Shown here: one piece after another, positions 26,292-35,550 of the stretch
Layout: each line of letters begins with the position of its first letter
Position numbering within the stretch: the first letter of the stretch is position 1
Made by a program: the position numbers and the translations under genes
Notes under the pieces: model-generated
What the model was told of the DNA's origin: nothing
Database searches by the model: none
The model's input: only the letters and a program-made list of their open reading frames with translations
Assembly (NCBI RefSeq): GCF_039839375.1
Contig: NZ_JBDOQU010000005.1
Span: 186,001 to 250,000 of the forward strand
DNA from: JBDOQU01 sp039839375
Lineage (GTDB): Bacteria; Pseudomonadota; Alphaproteobacteria; DSM-16000; Inquilinaceae
DNA: 64,000 nt
Direction: 5' to 3'

Positions 26292-27677
26292 ATGACCAAA
26301 CGACCGCTCGCCTGCCTCGTCCTTGCCGCCGGCAAGGGCACCCGCATGAAGTCCGACCTGCCGAAGGTGCTCCACCCCGTGGCCGGCCGGCCGATGGTGG
26401 CGCATGTCGTTGCGGCGCTGGAGGCGTTGCGGCCGGAACGGATCGGCATCGTCGTCGGCCCCGGCATGGAGGATGTTGCCCGCGCCGTCGCGCCGCACCG
26501 GCCGGTGGTCCAGGAAAGCCAGCTCGGCACCGGCGACGCCGTCCGAAGCGCGCTGCCGCTGATCGAGGGGTTCGAGGGCGACGTGCTGGTCGTCTTCGGC
26601 GACACGCCGCTGGTTTCTCCCGGAACGCTGGGCGAACTGGCGGCGGCCCTGCACGGCCCCGGCGATCCGGCGGTCGCGGTGCTGGGCATGCGGCCGGACG
26701 ATCCGGGGCAGTATGGCCGGCTGGTGCTGGGCGGCGACGGGACGCTGGACGCGATCGTGGAATACTGGGAAGCCGACGAGGTCCAGAAATCGATCACCCT
26801 CTGCAATGGCGGGCTGATGGCGTTCGACGGCAGGCGTCTGCCCGAACTGCTGGCCGCGCTCACCGACGACAACGCCAAGGGCGAATTCTACCTGACCGAC
26901 GCCGTCGCCCACGCCCGGTTGCGCGACTGGACCTGCGCGGTGGTGGAAGGCGACCCGCATGAAATCATGGGCGTCAATTCCCGCGTCGACCTGGCGGCGG
27001 TCGAAGGTATCTTCCAGCGCCGGTTCCGCGCCCGCGCGATGGCCGAGGGCGTGACGCTCCAGGATCCCGACAGCGTCTGGTTCTCCGCCGACACGAAGCT
27101 GGGGCGCGACGTGACGATCGGCCCGTCGGTGCTGTTCGGTCCCGGCGCGGTGGTGGAGGATGGCGTGGCGATCCGCGGCTTCTGCCATATCGAGGGCGCG
27201 ACGATCCGGTCCGGCGCGATCGTCGGGCCGTTCGCCCGGCTGCGGCCGGGGGCCGATATCGGCGCGGAAGCGCATATCGGCAATTTCGTCGAGGTGAAGA
27301 ACGCCACCTTGGGCGCGGGCGCCAAGGCCAACCACCTGGCCTATCTGGGCGACGCCGATGTCGGGGCGGGCGCGAATATCGGCGCGGGGACCATCACCTG
27401 CAACTATGACGGATTCTTCAAGCACCGGACGGTGATCGGGGAGGGGGCCTTCATCGGTTCCAATACCGCGTTGGTCGCGCCGGTCACGGTGGGCGACCGC
27501 GCCACGATCGGCGCGGGGTCGGTCATCGCGGCGGACGTTGCGGAGGATTCGCTGGCGATCGAACGGGCGGAACGGACCGACAAGCCCGGCTGGTCGGCCC
27601 GCTTCCGCGCGACCAAGGCCGCAGAGAAGGCTGCCGAAAAGGCGGCGTCGAAGAAGACACCGGACCCGAAAGGTTAG
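26292..27677 (+). CDS. glmU: Bifunctional GlcN-1-P acetyltransferase / GlcNAc-1-P uridylyltransferase
   Basis: GlmU makes UDP-GlcNAc for peptidoglycan and lipid A. The N-terminal pyrophosphorylase domain starts with LAAGKGTRMKSDLPKVLHP, and QLGTGDAV and VVFGDTPLV follow. The C-terminal half is a left-handed beta-helix of hexapeptide repeats (IGPSVLFGPGAVVEDG, HIGNFVEVKNATLG, ITCNYDGFFKH). A Lys/Ala-rich tail closes the 461-residue protein. glmS follows after 8 bases, so the two consecutive steps are one operon. Confidence 0.97.
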   Translation: MTKRPLACLVLAAGKGTRMKSDLPKVLHPVAGRPMVAHVVAALEALRPERIGIVVGPGMEDVARAVAPHRPVVQESQLGTGDAVRSALPLIEGFEGDVLVVFGDTPLVSPGTLGELAAALHGPGDPAVAVLGMRPDDPGQYGRLVLGGDGTLDAIVEYWEADEVQKSITLCNGGLMAFDGRRLPELLAALTDDNAKGEFYLTDAVAHARLRDWTCAVVEGDPHEIMGVNSRVDLAAVEGIFQRRFRARAMAEGVTLQDPDSVWFSADTKLGRDVTIGPSVLFGPGAVVEDGVAIRGFCHIEGATIRSGAIVGPFARLRPGADIGAEAHIGNFVEVKNATLGAGAKANHLAYLGDADVGAGANIGAGTITCNYDGFFKHRTVIGEGAFIGSNTALVAPVTVGDRATIGAGSVIAADVAEDSLAIERAERTDKPGWSARFRATKAAEKAAEKAASKKTPDPKG

Positions 27678-27685
27678 GGAAGGCC

Positions 27686-29509
27686 ATGTGCGGCATCATC
27701 GGAATCCTGTCGGAAACGCCCGTCGCGCCGAGGTTGGTCGACGCGCTGAAACGGCTGGAATATCGCGGCTACGATTCCGCCGGCATCGCGACCCTGGTCA
27801 ACGGCCATATCGACCGCAGGCGGGCGGAGGGCAAGCTGGTCAATCTCGAGGCCCGGCTGGCGTCGGAGCCGCTGGCCGGCGACGTGGGGATCGGCCATAC
27901 GCGCTGGGCCACCCATGGCCGTCCGAACGAGACCAACGCCCACCCCCACGCGACCGCCCGCGTCGCGCTGGTCCATAACGGGATCATCGAGAATTTCCGT
28001 GAATTGCGGGAGGAGCTGGAGGCGCGGGGCCACCGTTTCGAGACGGAGACCGACAGCGAGGTCGTCGCCCATCTGGTGACGGATTTCCTCGACCGCCAGA
28101 TGACGCCGAAGGAAGCCGCCGCCGCCACGCTGAAGCGGCTGGAGGGGGCCTTCGCGCTCGCGATGATCTTCACCGGGGAGCACGACCTGATGATCGGGGC
28201 CCGGCGCGGCTCCCCGCTTGCGGTCGGCCATGGCGACGGGGAGATGTTCCTGGGCTCCGACGCCATCGCGCTCGCCCCCTACACCAACCGCATCTGCTAT
28301 CTGGAGGAAGGCGACTGGGTAGCGGTCTCGCGCGGCGACGCCGTGATTCACGATGCCGACGACCGTCCCGTCACCCGCCCGGTCAAGCAGACGACCCTGT
28401 CTGGCGCGCTGATCGGCAAGGGCGACCATCGCCATTTCATGTTGAAGGAGATCCATGAGCAGCCGGGCGTCATCGGCGACACGCTGACCACCTACGTCAA
28501 TCCGCTGACCCGCTCGGTGACGCTGCCCGACCTGCCGTTCGACCTCGCCTCGGTTGGCAAGGTGACGGCCGTCGCCTGCGGCACCGCCTATCTGGCGGCG
28601 ATGGTCGCGAAATACTGGCTTGAGCAGACCGCCCGCCTGCCGGTCGAAATCGACGTGGCCTCGGAATTCCGGTACCGCGAGGCGCCGATGCCGAAGGACG
28701 GGGTGGCGCTGTTCGTTTCCCAGTCGGGGGAGACGGCGGACACGCTCGCGGCATTGCGTTACGCCCGGTCGCAGGGTCAGCGCATCGTCTCCGTCGTCAA
28801 CGTGCCGGAAAGCTCCATCGCGCGGGACAGCGACGTGGTGCTGCAGACACTTGCGGGACCGGAAATCGGGGTCGCCTCGACCAAGGCCTTCACGACCCAG
28901 CTTACCGTCCTGGCCGTCTTCGCCATCGCCTGCGCCCGCGCGCGGGGCGAGATCACGGCCGAGCGGGAGGCGCAGCTGGTGACGGCGCTGACCGAGATTC
29001 CGGCCCGCATCGCCGATGTGCTTGCCCATGCTGGCGCGATCGAGGCTATGGCGGAGAAGGTGGCCGAGGCGCGGGACGTGCTCTATCTGGGGCGCGGCAC
29101 CGCTTATCCGCTGGCGCTGGAGGGGGCGCTGAAGCTGAAGGAAATCTCCTACATCCATGCCGAAGGCTACGCGGCGGGGGAGATGAAGCACGGGCCGATC
29201 GCCCTGATCGACGAGACGGTGCCCGTCATCGTGCTCGCCCCCCGCGACGCCGTCTTCGACAAGACCGTCTCCAACGTCCAGGAGGTCATGGCGCGGGGCG
29301 GCAAGGTGATCCTCTTCTCAGACGCTTCCGGCGTGGCGGCGGTCGGCGGCGGCGCGACGGCCGATCTGGCCCTGCCGACGGTCGACCCCTTCGTCGCCCC
29401 GATTCTCTACGCCCTGCCGGTCCAGCTCCTGGCCTATTACACGGCTGTCCTGAAGGGGACGGATGTCGACCAGCCGCGCAATTTGGCGAAAAGCGTCACG
29501 GTCGAATGA
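27686..29509 (+). CDS. glmS: Glutamine-fructose-6-phosphate aminotransferase (isomerising)
   Basis: GlmS makes glucosamine-6-phosphate from fructose-6-phosphate and glutamine, the first step to UDP-GlcNAc. The 607-residue protein has the Ntn glutaminase domain with Cys2 (MCGIIGIL, then LEYRGYDSAGIA and GHTRWATHG). Two SIS domains follow (ACGTAYLAAMVAKYW, VSQSGETADTLAALR, GRGTAYPLALEGALKLKEI). It ends with the conserved KSVTVE. Its 3' end overlaps the convergent ruvX by 14 bases. No glmS ribozyme is seen in the 8-base spacer after glmU. Confidence 0.97.
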   Translation: MCGIIGILSETPVAPRLVDALKRLEYRGYDSAGIATLVNGHIDRRRAEGKLVNLEARLASEPLAGDVGIGHTRWATHGRPNETNAHPHATARVALVHNGIIENFRELREELEARGHRFETETDSEVVAHLVTDFLDRQMTPKEAAAATLKRLEGAFALAMIFTGEHDLMIGARRGSPLAVGHGDGEMFLGSDAIALAPYTNRICYLEEGDWVAVSRGDAVIHDADDRPVTRPVKQTTLSGALIGKGDHRHFMLKEIHEQPGVIGDTLTTYVNPLTRSVTLPDLPFDLASVGKVTAVACGTAYLAAMVAKYWLEQTARLPVEIDVASEFRYREAPMPKDGVALFVSQSGETADTLAALRYARSQGQRIVSVVNVPESSIARDSDVVLQTLAGPEIGVASTKAFTTQLTVLAVFAIACARARGEITAEREAQLVTALTEIPARIADVLAHAGAIEAMAEKVAEARDVLYLGRGTAYPLALEGALKLKEISYIHAEGYAAGEMKHGPIALIDETVPVIVLAPRDAVFDKTVSNVQEVMARGGKVILFSDASGVAAVGGGATADLALPTVDPFVAPILYALPVQLLAYYTAVLKGTDVDQPRNLAKSVTVE

Positions 29510-29975
29510 CCGGCTGGCGGCAGAGGAAGTCCAGCGCGCCTTGGAGGATATAGGCAGCGGCGGCCGTGTCGATCTGCTTGGATCGTTTCTTCCGGCTCAT
29601 GTCGGCGGTGATCATGGCCCGCTCGACCGCCATCGTTGACATGCGCTCGTCCCAGAAGGCGATCTCGATCTCCCTAAGCTCCAGCAGATTGCGCGCGAAC
29701 TGCCGGGTGGACTGGGCGCGTGGACCCTCCGACCCGTCCATGTTGACCGGCAGGCCCAGGATCAGCCCGCCGACCTCGCGCGTATCGACATAGCCGAACA
29801 GTTCCCGCGCGTCGGCCGTGAACTTCGTCCGGCGGATCGTCCCGATCGGCGAGGCGATGGAGAAGCCGGCGTCGGAGATGGCGACGCCGATCGTCTTCTC
29901 CCCCAGGTCGAGGCCCAGGAGACGGCGGCCGGCGGGGATGTTTTCCCGCAGGTGCTCAATGTTGCGGACAGCCAT
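29496..29975 (-). CDS. ruvX: Putative pre-16S rRNA nuclease / Holliday junction resolvase YqgF
   Basis: The 159-residue protein has the RNase H-like YqgF fold: LLGLDLGEKTIGVAISD at the start, GGLILGLPVNMDGSEGPR in the middle, FWDERMSTMAVERAM and the closing DTAAAAYILQGALD. The aspartates and glutamate of these motifs are the catalytic set. The E. coli protein processes the 5' end of 16S rRNA. It is divergent from gatC with 110 bases between starts. Confidence 0.92.
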   Translation of the reverse strand: MAVRNIEHLRENIPAGRRLLGLDLGEKTIGVAISDAGFSIASPIGTIRRTKFTADARELFGYVDTREVGGLILGLPVNMDGSEGPRAQSTRQFARNLLELREIEIAFWDERMSTMAVERAMITADMSRKKRSKQIDTAAAAYILQGALDFLCRQPVIRP

Positions 29976-30085
29976 GTCGGGTGCTACCTTCCGCGCCGTT
30001 TTTCGGCCTCAACTCAACGATCTTCCGATGGTCTCGCGTGGGGGAAATCCCGCGCGCGCCGTTCCGGACGGAGACACCTAGCATC

Positions 30086-30373
30086 ATGTCGCTCGACAAG
30101 GCCACCGTGGCGAAGATCGCCCACCTGGCCCGCATCAGAATGCCCGATGAGGATTTGGATCCGATGGCCAGTGAGCTGTCGAACATCCTTCAGTTCGTGG
30201 AGCAGCTTTCGGAAGTCGACACCAATGGCGTCGCCCCGATGACCAGCGTCGCGGCGCAAGGGCTGCGGCGGCGGGAGGACCTGGTGACGGACGGCGGGAT
30301 TCAGGAGAAGGTGCTGGCGAACGCGCCGGAGAAGGCGAGCGGATTCTACGCCGTGCCGAAGGTGGTCGAGTGA
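30086..30373 (+). CDS. gatC: Asp/Glu-tRNA amidotransferase subunit C
   Basis: The 95-residue protein MSLDKATVAKIAHLARIRM with SNILQFVEQLSEVDT and VLANAPEKASGFYAVPKVVE is a standard GatC. It stabilises GatA-GatB, which amidate misacylated Glu-tRNA(Gln) and Asp-tRNA(Asn). I start it at 30086, where the family start begins; the longer upstream frame has no coding character. The stop overlaps the gatA ATG by one base (TGATG). Confidence 0.95.
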   Translation: MSLDKATVAKIAHLARIRMPDEDLDPMASELSNILQFVEQLSEVDTNGVAPMTSVAAQGLRRREDLVTDGGIQEKVLANAPEKASGFYAVPKVVE

Positions 30374-31860
30374 TGTCCGAACTGACGAATCTAACCCTGG
30401 CCGACGCGCGGGATAAGCTGGCGGCCAAAGAGATTACCTCCGTCGAACTGACGGAGGCCCATGTCGCGGCGGTGGAGGCCGGACGGTCGCTGAACGCCTT
30501 CGTGACGGAGACGCCGGAAAAGGCGCTGGAGATGGCCGAGGCATCGGACGCTCGGCGCCCCAAAGGCGAAGCCGGCGCCATGGAAGGGCTGCCGATCGCG
30601 ATCAAGGATCTGTTCTGCACCGAAGGCGTCCAGACGACGGCTGGCAGCCACATATTGGAAGGTTTCAAGCCGACCTATGAATCGACCGTTACCGCCAATC
30701 TGTGGCGCGACGGCGCGGTGATGCTGGGCAAGCTGAACATGGACGAGTTCGCCATGGGCTCGGCCAACATCACGTCGCATTTCGGCGCGGTGAAGAACCC
30801 GTGGAAGCGGTCCGACGGGTCGAACGCGGAACTGGTGCCCGGCGGCTCTTCGGGCGGGTCGGCCTCGGCCGTCGCCGCGCGGATGGCGCTGGCCGCGACC
30901 GGCACGGACACCGGCGGCTCCATCCGGCAGCCCGCCAGCTTCTGCGGCATCGTCGGGATCAAGCCGACCTACGGCCGCTGCTCGCGCTGGGGCGTCGTCG
31001 CCTTCGCCTCCTCGCTGGACCAGGCGGGGCCGATGACCCGCACCGTCCGCGACGCCGCGATCATGTTGGGATCGATGGCCGGCTTCGATCCGAAGGATTC
31101 GACCTCCGTCGACAGGGAGGTGCCGGATTTCGAGGCGGCGCTGACCGGCGACGTGCGGGGGCTGAAGGTCGGCATCCCGCGCGAGTACCGCATCGACGGC
31201 ATGCCGGCGGAGATCGACCGTGTCTGGCAACAGGGGATCGACTGGCTGAAGGATGCGGGGGCGGAGATCGTGGACGTCTCCCTGCCGCACACGCGCTACG
31301 CGTTGCCGGCCTACTACATCGTCGCGCCGGCGGAGGCGTCCTCCAACCTCGCCCGCTATGACGGCGTCCGCTACGGCCTGCGGGTGCCGGGCAAGACGCT
31401 GAACGAGATGTATGAGAACACGCGGGCCGAGGGCTTCGGGCAGGAAGTCAAGCGCCGGGTCATGATCGGGACCTATGTGCTGTCCGCCGGCTATTATGAC
31501 GCCTATTACCTGAAGGCCCAGAAGGTCCGGACGCTGATCGCGAAGGATTTCGAGGAAGCTTATCGGCAGTGCGACGTGGTGCTGACGCCGACCGCGCCCT
31601 CGACCGCCTTCGCCATCGGGGAGAAGCAGGATGACCCGATCGCGATGTATCTGAACGACGTGTTCACCGTGCCGGCCAGCATGGCCGGGTTGCCCGGCAT
31701 CTCCGTGCCGGCGGGGCTTGGCGATGACGGCCTGCCGCTTGGCCTGCAACTCATCGGCCGGCCGTTCGATGAGGAGACGGTGCTGAAGGTCGCGGGCGTC
31801 ATGGAAACCGCCGCGGGCTTCACCGCGCGGCCGGCGGCGCTTGCTGCGGAACCGGCGTAG
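30373..31860 (+). CDS. gatA: Asp/Glu-tRNA amidotransferase subunit A
   Basis: The 495-residue amidase supplies ammonia from glutamine for transamidation. The Ser-cisSer-Lys triad motifs are visible: the lysine in LPIAIKDLFC, and VPGGSSGGSASAVAA with TGTDTGGSIRQPASFCG. The ATG at 30373 overlaps the gatC stop; a GTG three bases upstream is the only alternative. gatB follows after 23 bases, completing the gatCAB operon. Confidence 0.97.
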   Translation: MSELTNLTLADARDKLAAKEITSVELTEAHVAAVEAGRSLNAFVTETPEKALEMAEASDARRPKGEAGAMEGLPIAIKDLFCTEGVQTTAGSHILEGFKPTYESTVTANLWRDGAVMLGKLNMDEFAMGSANITSHFGAVKNPWKRSDGSNAELVPGGSSGGSASAVAARMALAATGTDTGGSIRQPASFCGIVGIKPTYGRCSRWGVVAFASSLDQAGPMTRTVRDAAIMLGSMAGFDPKDSTSVDREVPDFEAALTGDVRGLKVGIPREYRIDGMPAEIDRVWQQGIDWLKDAGAEIVDVSLPHTRYALPAYYIVAPAEASSNLARYDGVRYGLRVPGKTLNEMYENTRAEGFGQEVKRRVMIGTYVLSAGYYDAYYLKAQKVRTLIAKDFEEAYRQCDVVLTPTAPSTAFAIGEKQDDPIAMYLNDVFTVPASMAGLPGISVPAGLGDDGLPLGLQLIGRPFDEETVLKVAGVMETAAGFTARPAALAAEPA

Positions 31861-31883
31861 GATTGGGGACGGGAAGAAAGATC

Positions 31884-33347
31884 ATGGCGACGCAGCCGGT
31901 CATTGAAGGCAGCAGGGGCGAGTGGGAGATGGTGATCGGGCTGGAGGTCCACGCCCAGATCATCTCCAACGCCAAACTTTTCTCCGGCGCGGCGACCGAT
32001 TTCGGCGCCGAGCCGAACAGCCAGGTCAGCCTGGTCGACGCCGCGATGCCGGGAATGCTGCCGGTCATCAACGAGAAGTGCGTTGAGCAGGCGGTCCGCA
32101 CCGGTCTGGGCCTGAAAGCCCAGATCAACAAGGTCTCGGTCTTCGACCGGAAGAACTATTTCTACGCCGACCTGCCCCAGGGCTATCAGATCAGCCAGTA
32201 CCTGCATCCGATCGTGGGCAAAGGGGAGATCATCCTGGACCTGCCGGACGGCGTCTCCCGCACGGTCGGCATCACCCGGCTGCATATGGAGCAGGACGCC
32301 GGCAAGTCGCTGCACGACCAGCACCCGTCCTTGACCTATGTCGACCTCAACCGGTCCGGCGTCGCGCTGATGGAGATCGTGTCGGAACCGGACATGCGCG
32401 GGCCGGAGGACGCGGCGGCTTACTTGCGCAAGATGCGGGCGATCCTCCGCTATCTCGGCGCCTGCGACGGCAACATGGAGGAAGGCTCCATGCGCTGCGA
32501 CGTCAACGTCTCGGTCCGCCCCGTCGGCTCCAACGAATTCGGCACGCGGACGGAGACGAAGAACGTCAACTCCATCCGCCATGTCATGCAGGCGATCGAG
32601 TATGAGGCCCGCCGCCAGGTCGAATTGCTGGAGGAGGGCGGGGAAATCGTCCAGGAAACCCGCCTCTGGGATCCCGGCAAGGGCGCGACCCGGTCCATGC
32701 GCAGCAAGGAAGACGCGCACGACTACCGCTACTTCCCCGACCCCGACCTGCTGCCTCTGGAACTGACAGACGATTATATCGAGGCCATCCGCAAGACGCT
32801 GCCGGAACTCCCCGACGAGAAGAAGCAGCGCTTCATGGATCAGCACGGGCTCAGCCTCTACGATGCCGGCGTTCTGGTGGCGGAGCGGGCGCGGGCCGAT
32901 TTCTATGAGGCGGCGGCCAAGGGCCGTGACCCGAAGCTGGCGGCCAACTGGGTCATCACCGAACTGTTCGGCGCGCTGAACAAGGGCGGCCACGACATCG
33001 ACGAAAGTCCCATCTCCGCCGACCAGCTCGGCGGCCTCATCGACTTGATCGCCGACGACACCATCTCCGGCCGCATCGCCAAGGATGTGTTCGCGGAGAT
33101 GCTGGCGACCGGCAGGGACGCCGGCGTGATCGTGGAGGAGAAGGGGCTGCGCCAGGTGACCGACACCGGCGCCATCGAAGCCTCGATCGACGAGGTGCTG
33201 GCCCGCAACGCCGACAAGGTCGAGGAATATCGCGGCGGCAAGGACAAGCTGTTCGGCTTCTTCGTCGGCCAGACGATGAAGGCGACCCAGGGCAAGGCCA
33301 ACCCGGCGCTGGTGAACCAGATCCTCAAGAAGAAGCTGGACGGTTGA
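31884..33347 (+). CDS. gatB: Asp/Glu-tRNA amidotransferase subunit B
   Basis: The 487-residue kinase/transamidase subunit phosphorylates the acyl group of the mischarged tRNA. Family motifs are VIGLEVHAQI, DRKNYFYADLPQGYQISQY, EGSMRCDVNVSVRP and the C-terminal YqeY-like region ending NPALVNQILKKKLDG. I start it at ATG 31884, which is preceded by GGAAGAAAG; the upstream GTG has no support. The downstream PLP-enzyme gene starts 2 bases after its stop, so it may share this transcript. Confidence 0.97.
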   Translation: MATQPVIEGSRGEWEMVIGLEVHAQIISNAKLFSGAATDFGAEPNSQVSLVDAAMPGMLPVINEKCVEQAVRTGLGLKAQINKVSVFDRKNYFYADLPQGYQISQYLHPIVGKGEIILDLPDGVSRTVGITRLHMEQDAGKSLHDQHPSLTYVDLNRSGVALMEIVSEPDMRGPEDAAAYLRKMRAILRYLGACDGNMEEGSMRCDVNVSVRPVGSNEFGTRTETKNVNSIRHVMQAIEYEARRQVELLEEGGEIVQETRLWDPGKGATRSMRSKEDAHDYRYFPDPDLLPLELTDDYIEAIRKTLPELPDEKKQRFMDQHGLSLYDAGVLVAERARADFYEAAAKGRDPKLAANWVITELFGALNKGGHDIDESPISADQLGGLIDLIADDTISGRIAKDVFAEMLATGRDAGVIVEEKGLRQVTDTGAIEASIDEVLARNADKVEEYRGGKDKLFGFFVGQTMKATQGKANPALVNQILKKKLDG

Positions 33348-33349
33348 GA

Positions 33350-34483
33350 ATGGCGGAACATCGGCCGGAGACGCTGGCGGCCCGCGCGGACGGGTATGTC
33401 TGCCGGGAGACCGGGGCGGTGACTCCGCCGATCCACCCCAGCAGCACATACGCGCGCGACGAGCAGTACGAGAAGATCGGCGGCCATCGCGGCTACAGCC
33501 GTGACGACAACCCCACCTACGACGTCGCCGAACAGCTTTTGGCGAAGCTGGAAGGCGGGGCGGCGGCGAAGCTGTTCGCCTCCGGCATGGCGGCGATCGC
33601 GTCGGTCTTCCAGGCGCTGTCGCCGGGCGACCATGTGGTGGTCGGCCGCGACATGTATTTCGGCACGTCGAAATATCTGCGGGAGATCGCGATCCCCTGG
33701 GGGCTGGAGATCGAATTCGTCGATACGGCCGATCTGGAAGCGGTCGAACGCGTGGTCCGTCCGGGCGCGACGAAGCTGGTTTATATCGAGACGCCGGCCA
33801 ACCCGACCTGGAAGATCACCGACATCGCGGCCGTCGCCGCCATTGCCCATGCCGCCGGCGCGGCCCTGGCGGCGGACAGCACCACGGCGTCTCCGGTCAT
33901 CACCCGGCCGATCGAACATGGCGCGGACCTCGTTATCCATTCGGCGACCAAATACCTCAACGGTCATAGCGACGTTCTGGCCGGCGCGGTGGTCGCCGCG
34001 CGCGAGGACGCGCTGTGGGAGCGTATCGGCAAGTGCCGTTTCCTAGCCGGCGGCATCCTGGGGCCCTTCGAGGCGTGGCTGCTGCTGCGCGGGATGCGGA
34101 CTCTCTATGTCCGGGTCCGCCACGCCAGCGACAGCGCCATGCGCATCGCCCGACATTTCGAAGGACACAAGGCGGTGGCGCAGGTCTGCTATCCCGGCCT
34201 GCCGGAATTCCCCGGCCACGATATCGCTGCCCGTCAGATGACCGGCGGCTTCGGCGGAATGCTGTCGCTGCGCCTGGCCGGTGGCGGCGAGGCGGCGGTC
34301 GCCATGATCAGGAAGGTGAAGCTGTTCGTCCGCGCCACCTCTCTCGGCGGCGTCGAAAGCCTGATCGAACACCGCGCCACGATCGAGGGCGAGGACAGCG
34401 ACGTGCCGGCGGACCTGCTGCGCCTCTCCGTCGGGCTGGAGGCGGTGGAGGATCTGATCGCCGATCTCGAGCAGGCCCTCTAG
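33350..34483 (+). CDS. Cys/Met-metabolism PLP enzyme (cystathionine gamma-synthase/beta-lyase family)
   Basis: A 377-residue fold-type I PLP enzyme. The PLP lysine is in HSATKYLNGHSDV; YSRDDNPTYDVAEQLLAKLEGG, ASGMAAIASVF and YIETPANPTWKITD are the other family motifs. The group covers cystathionine gamma-synthase, beta-lyase, gamma-lyase and related enzymes, which sequence alone does not separate. The start is ATG 33350 rather than TTG 33344. It follows gatB by 2 bases, an unusual pairing that may be only transcriptional. Confidence 0.85.
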   Translation: MAEHRPETLAARADGYVCRETGAVTPPIHPSSTYARDEQYEKIGGHRGYSRDDNPTYDVAEQLLAKLEGGAAAKLFASGMAAIASVFQALSPGDHVVVGRDMYFGTSKYLREIAIPWGLEIEFVDTADLEAVERVVRPGATKLVYIETPANPTWKITDIAAVAAIAHAAGAALAADSTTASPVITRPIEHGADLVIHSATKYLNGHSDVLAGAVVAAREDALWERIGKCRFLAGGILGPFEAWLLLRGMRTLYVRVRHASDSAMRIARHFEGHKAVAQVCYPGLPEFPGHDIAARQMTGGFGGMLSLRLAGGGEAAVAMIRKVKLFVRATSLGGVESLIEHRATIEGEDSDVPADLLRLSVGLEAVEDLIADLEQAL

Positions 34484-34486
34484 CCT

Positions 34487-35380
34487 CTAGGCTGTCTTCG
34501 TCGTCCGTCCGCGAAGGGGCGGCGCGAAGATGACCAGGTTCCCCAGCAGGATCAGCGGCAGCCCGGCGATGGCGGCCGGCGTCCAGACATAGCCCTCCAG
34601 CAGGGTCGACACGGTCAGCGCCACCACCGGGAACAGCACCGTCGCATAGGCGGCGCGATCCGCGCCGATCCTGCCGACCAGCGTCAGGTAGGCCAGGAAG
34701 GCCAGCACTGATCCGGGTATGGCTAGGTAGAGCAAGCTGAGGATATAGGCCGGCGTTAGCTCGATCCCGAAGCCTCCGCCGCGCACCAGCGCCAGCAGGG
34801 TCAGGAAGGCGGCTCCCCAGCTCATCCCGCGCGCCACCACGTTCGGCAAATCCAGCCCGCCGCGCGTCGCGCGCAGTGACACCAGATTGCCCAGCGAGAA
34901 GACGAAGGTGCCGCCCAGCGCCAGGGCGATCCCCAGCGGTACTGTCGCCGCCATCTCCATCTCTGCGAAATCCGCCCCGAATAGCAGCGCGATGCCGGCG
35001 ATCCCCAGCGCCGCGCCCGCCAGCATCCGCGCTGTCGGCCGCTTGCCCAGGAACGCCCATTGGTTGAAGGCGTTGAAGACCGTGGCGGCGGAGAACAGGA
35101 CGGAGACGATGCCGCTGGCGATGTACTGCGTCGCCTCGTAGACCAGCACGAAATTGAGGCCGAACAGGCTGACGCCCATCAGCGCGAACCAGAGATGCTG
35201 GGCCGGCCGCGCCCGTTTCAGCCGCCCTGTCGCCGCCAGCCACGCCCACATGACCAGCGCGGCCACGATGAAGCGATAGCAGATGGACGCTTCCATCGGC
35301 ACCGGGCCGATCTGCAGCTTGATGGCGTACCAGGTGAAGCCCCAGGCGAAGACGAGGCCCGCGAAAAGAACAGGAGTCAT
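34487..35380 (-). CDS. EamA/DMT-superfamily exporter
   Basis: The 297-residue membrane protein has about ten helices in two EamA repeats (first about 1-125, second about 140-285). It opens MTPVLFAGLVFAWGFTWYAI and contains EATQYIASGIVSVLFSAATV and PLILLGNLVIFAPPLRG near the end. Such proteins export amino acids or other metabolites; the substrate is not known. It is convergent with the PLP-enzyme gene and divergent from an AraC-type regulator across 170 bases, so that regulator may control it. Confidence 0.85.
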   Translation of the reverse strand: MTPVLFAGLVFAWGFTWYAIKLQIGPVPMEASICYRFIVAALVMWAWLAATGRLKRARPAQHLWFALMGVSLFGLNFVLVYEATQYIASGIVSVLFSAATVFNAFNQWAFLGKRPTARMLAGAALGIAGIALLFGADFAEMEMAATVPLGIALALGGTFVFSLGNLVSLRATRGGLDLPNVVARGMSWGAAFLTLLALVRGGGFGIELTPAYILSLLYLAIPGSVLAFLAYLTLVGRIGADRAAYATVLFPVVALTVSTLLEGYVWTPAAIAGLPLILLGNLVIFAPPLRGRTTKTA

Positions 35381-35550
35381 GGCGACCGACCTTTAGTGAC
35401 GTTGGGCGCGGTTATCGCCTCCGCGGCCGGTCCCTGTCTGTCCGTTTCTTGCGCGGCTTGTCATGATCTTGCTGAAAACACGCCCGCGCGTCTTGCTCCG
35501 GCAGCCGTCGGATGTTTTCCTGACGCTGGTCAATCGGCATATCTATTGGG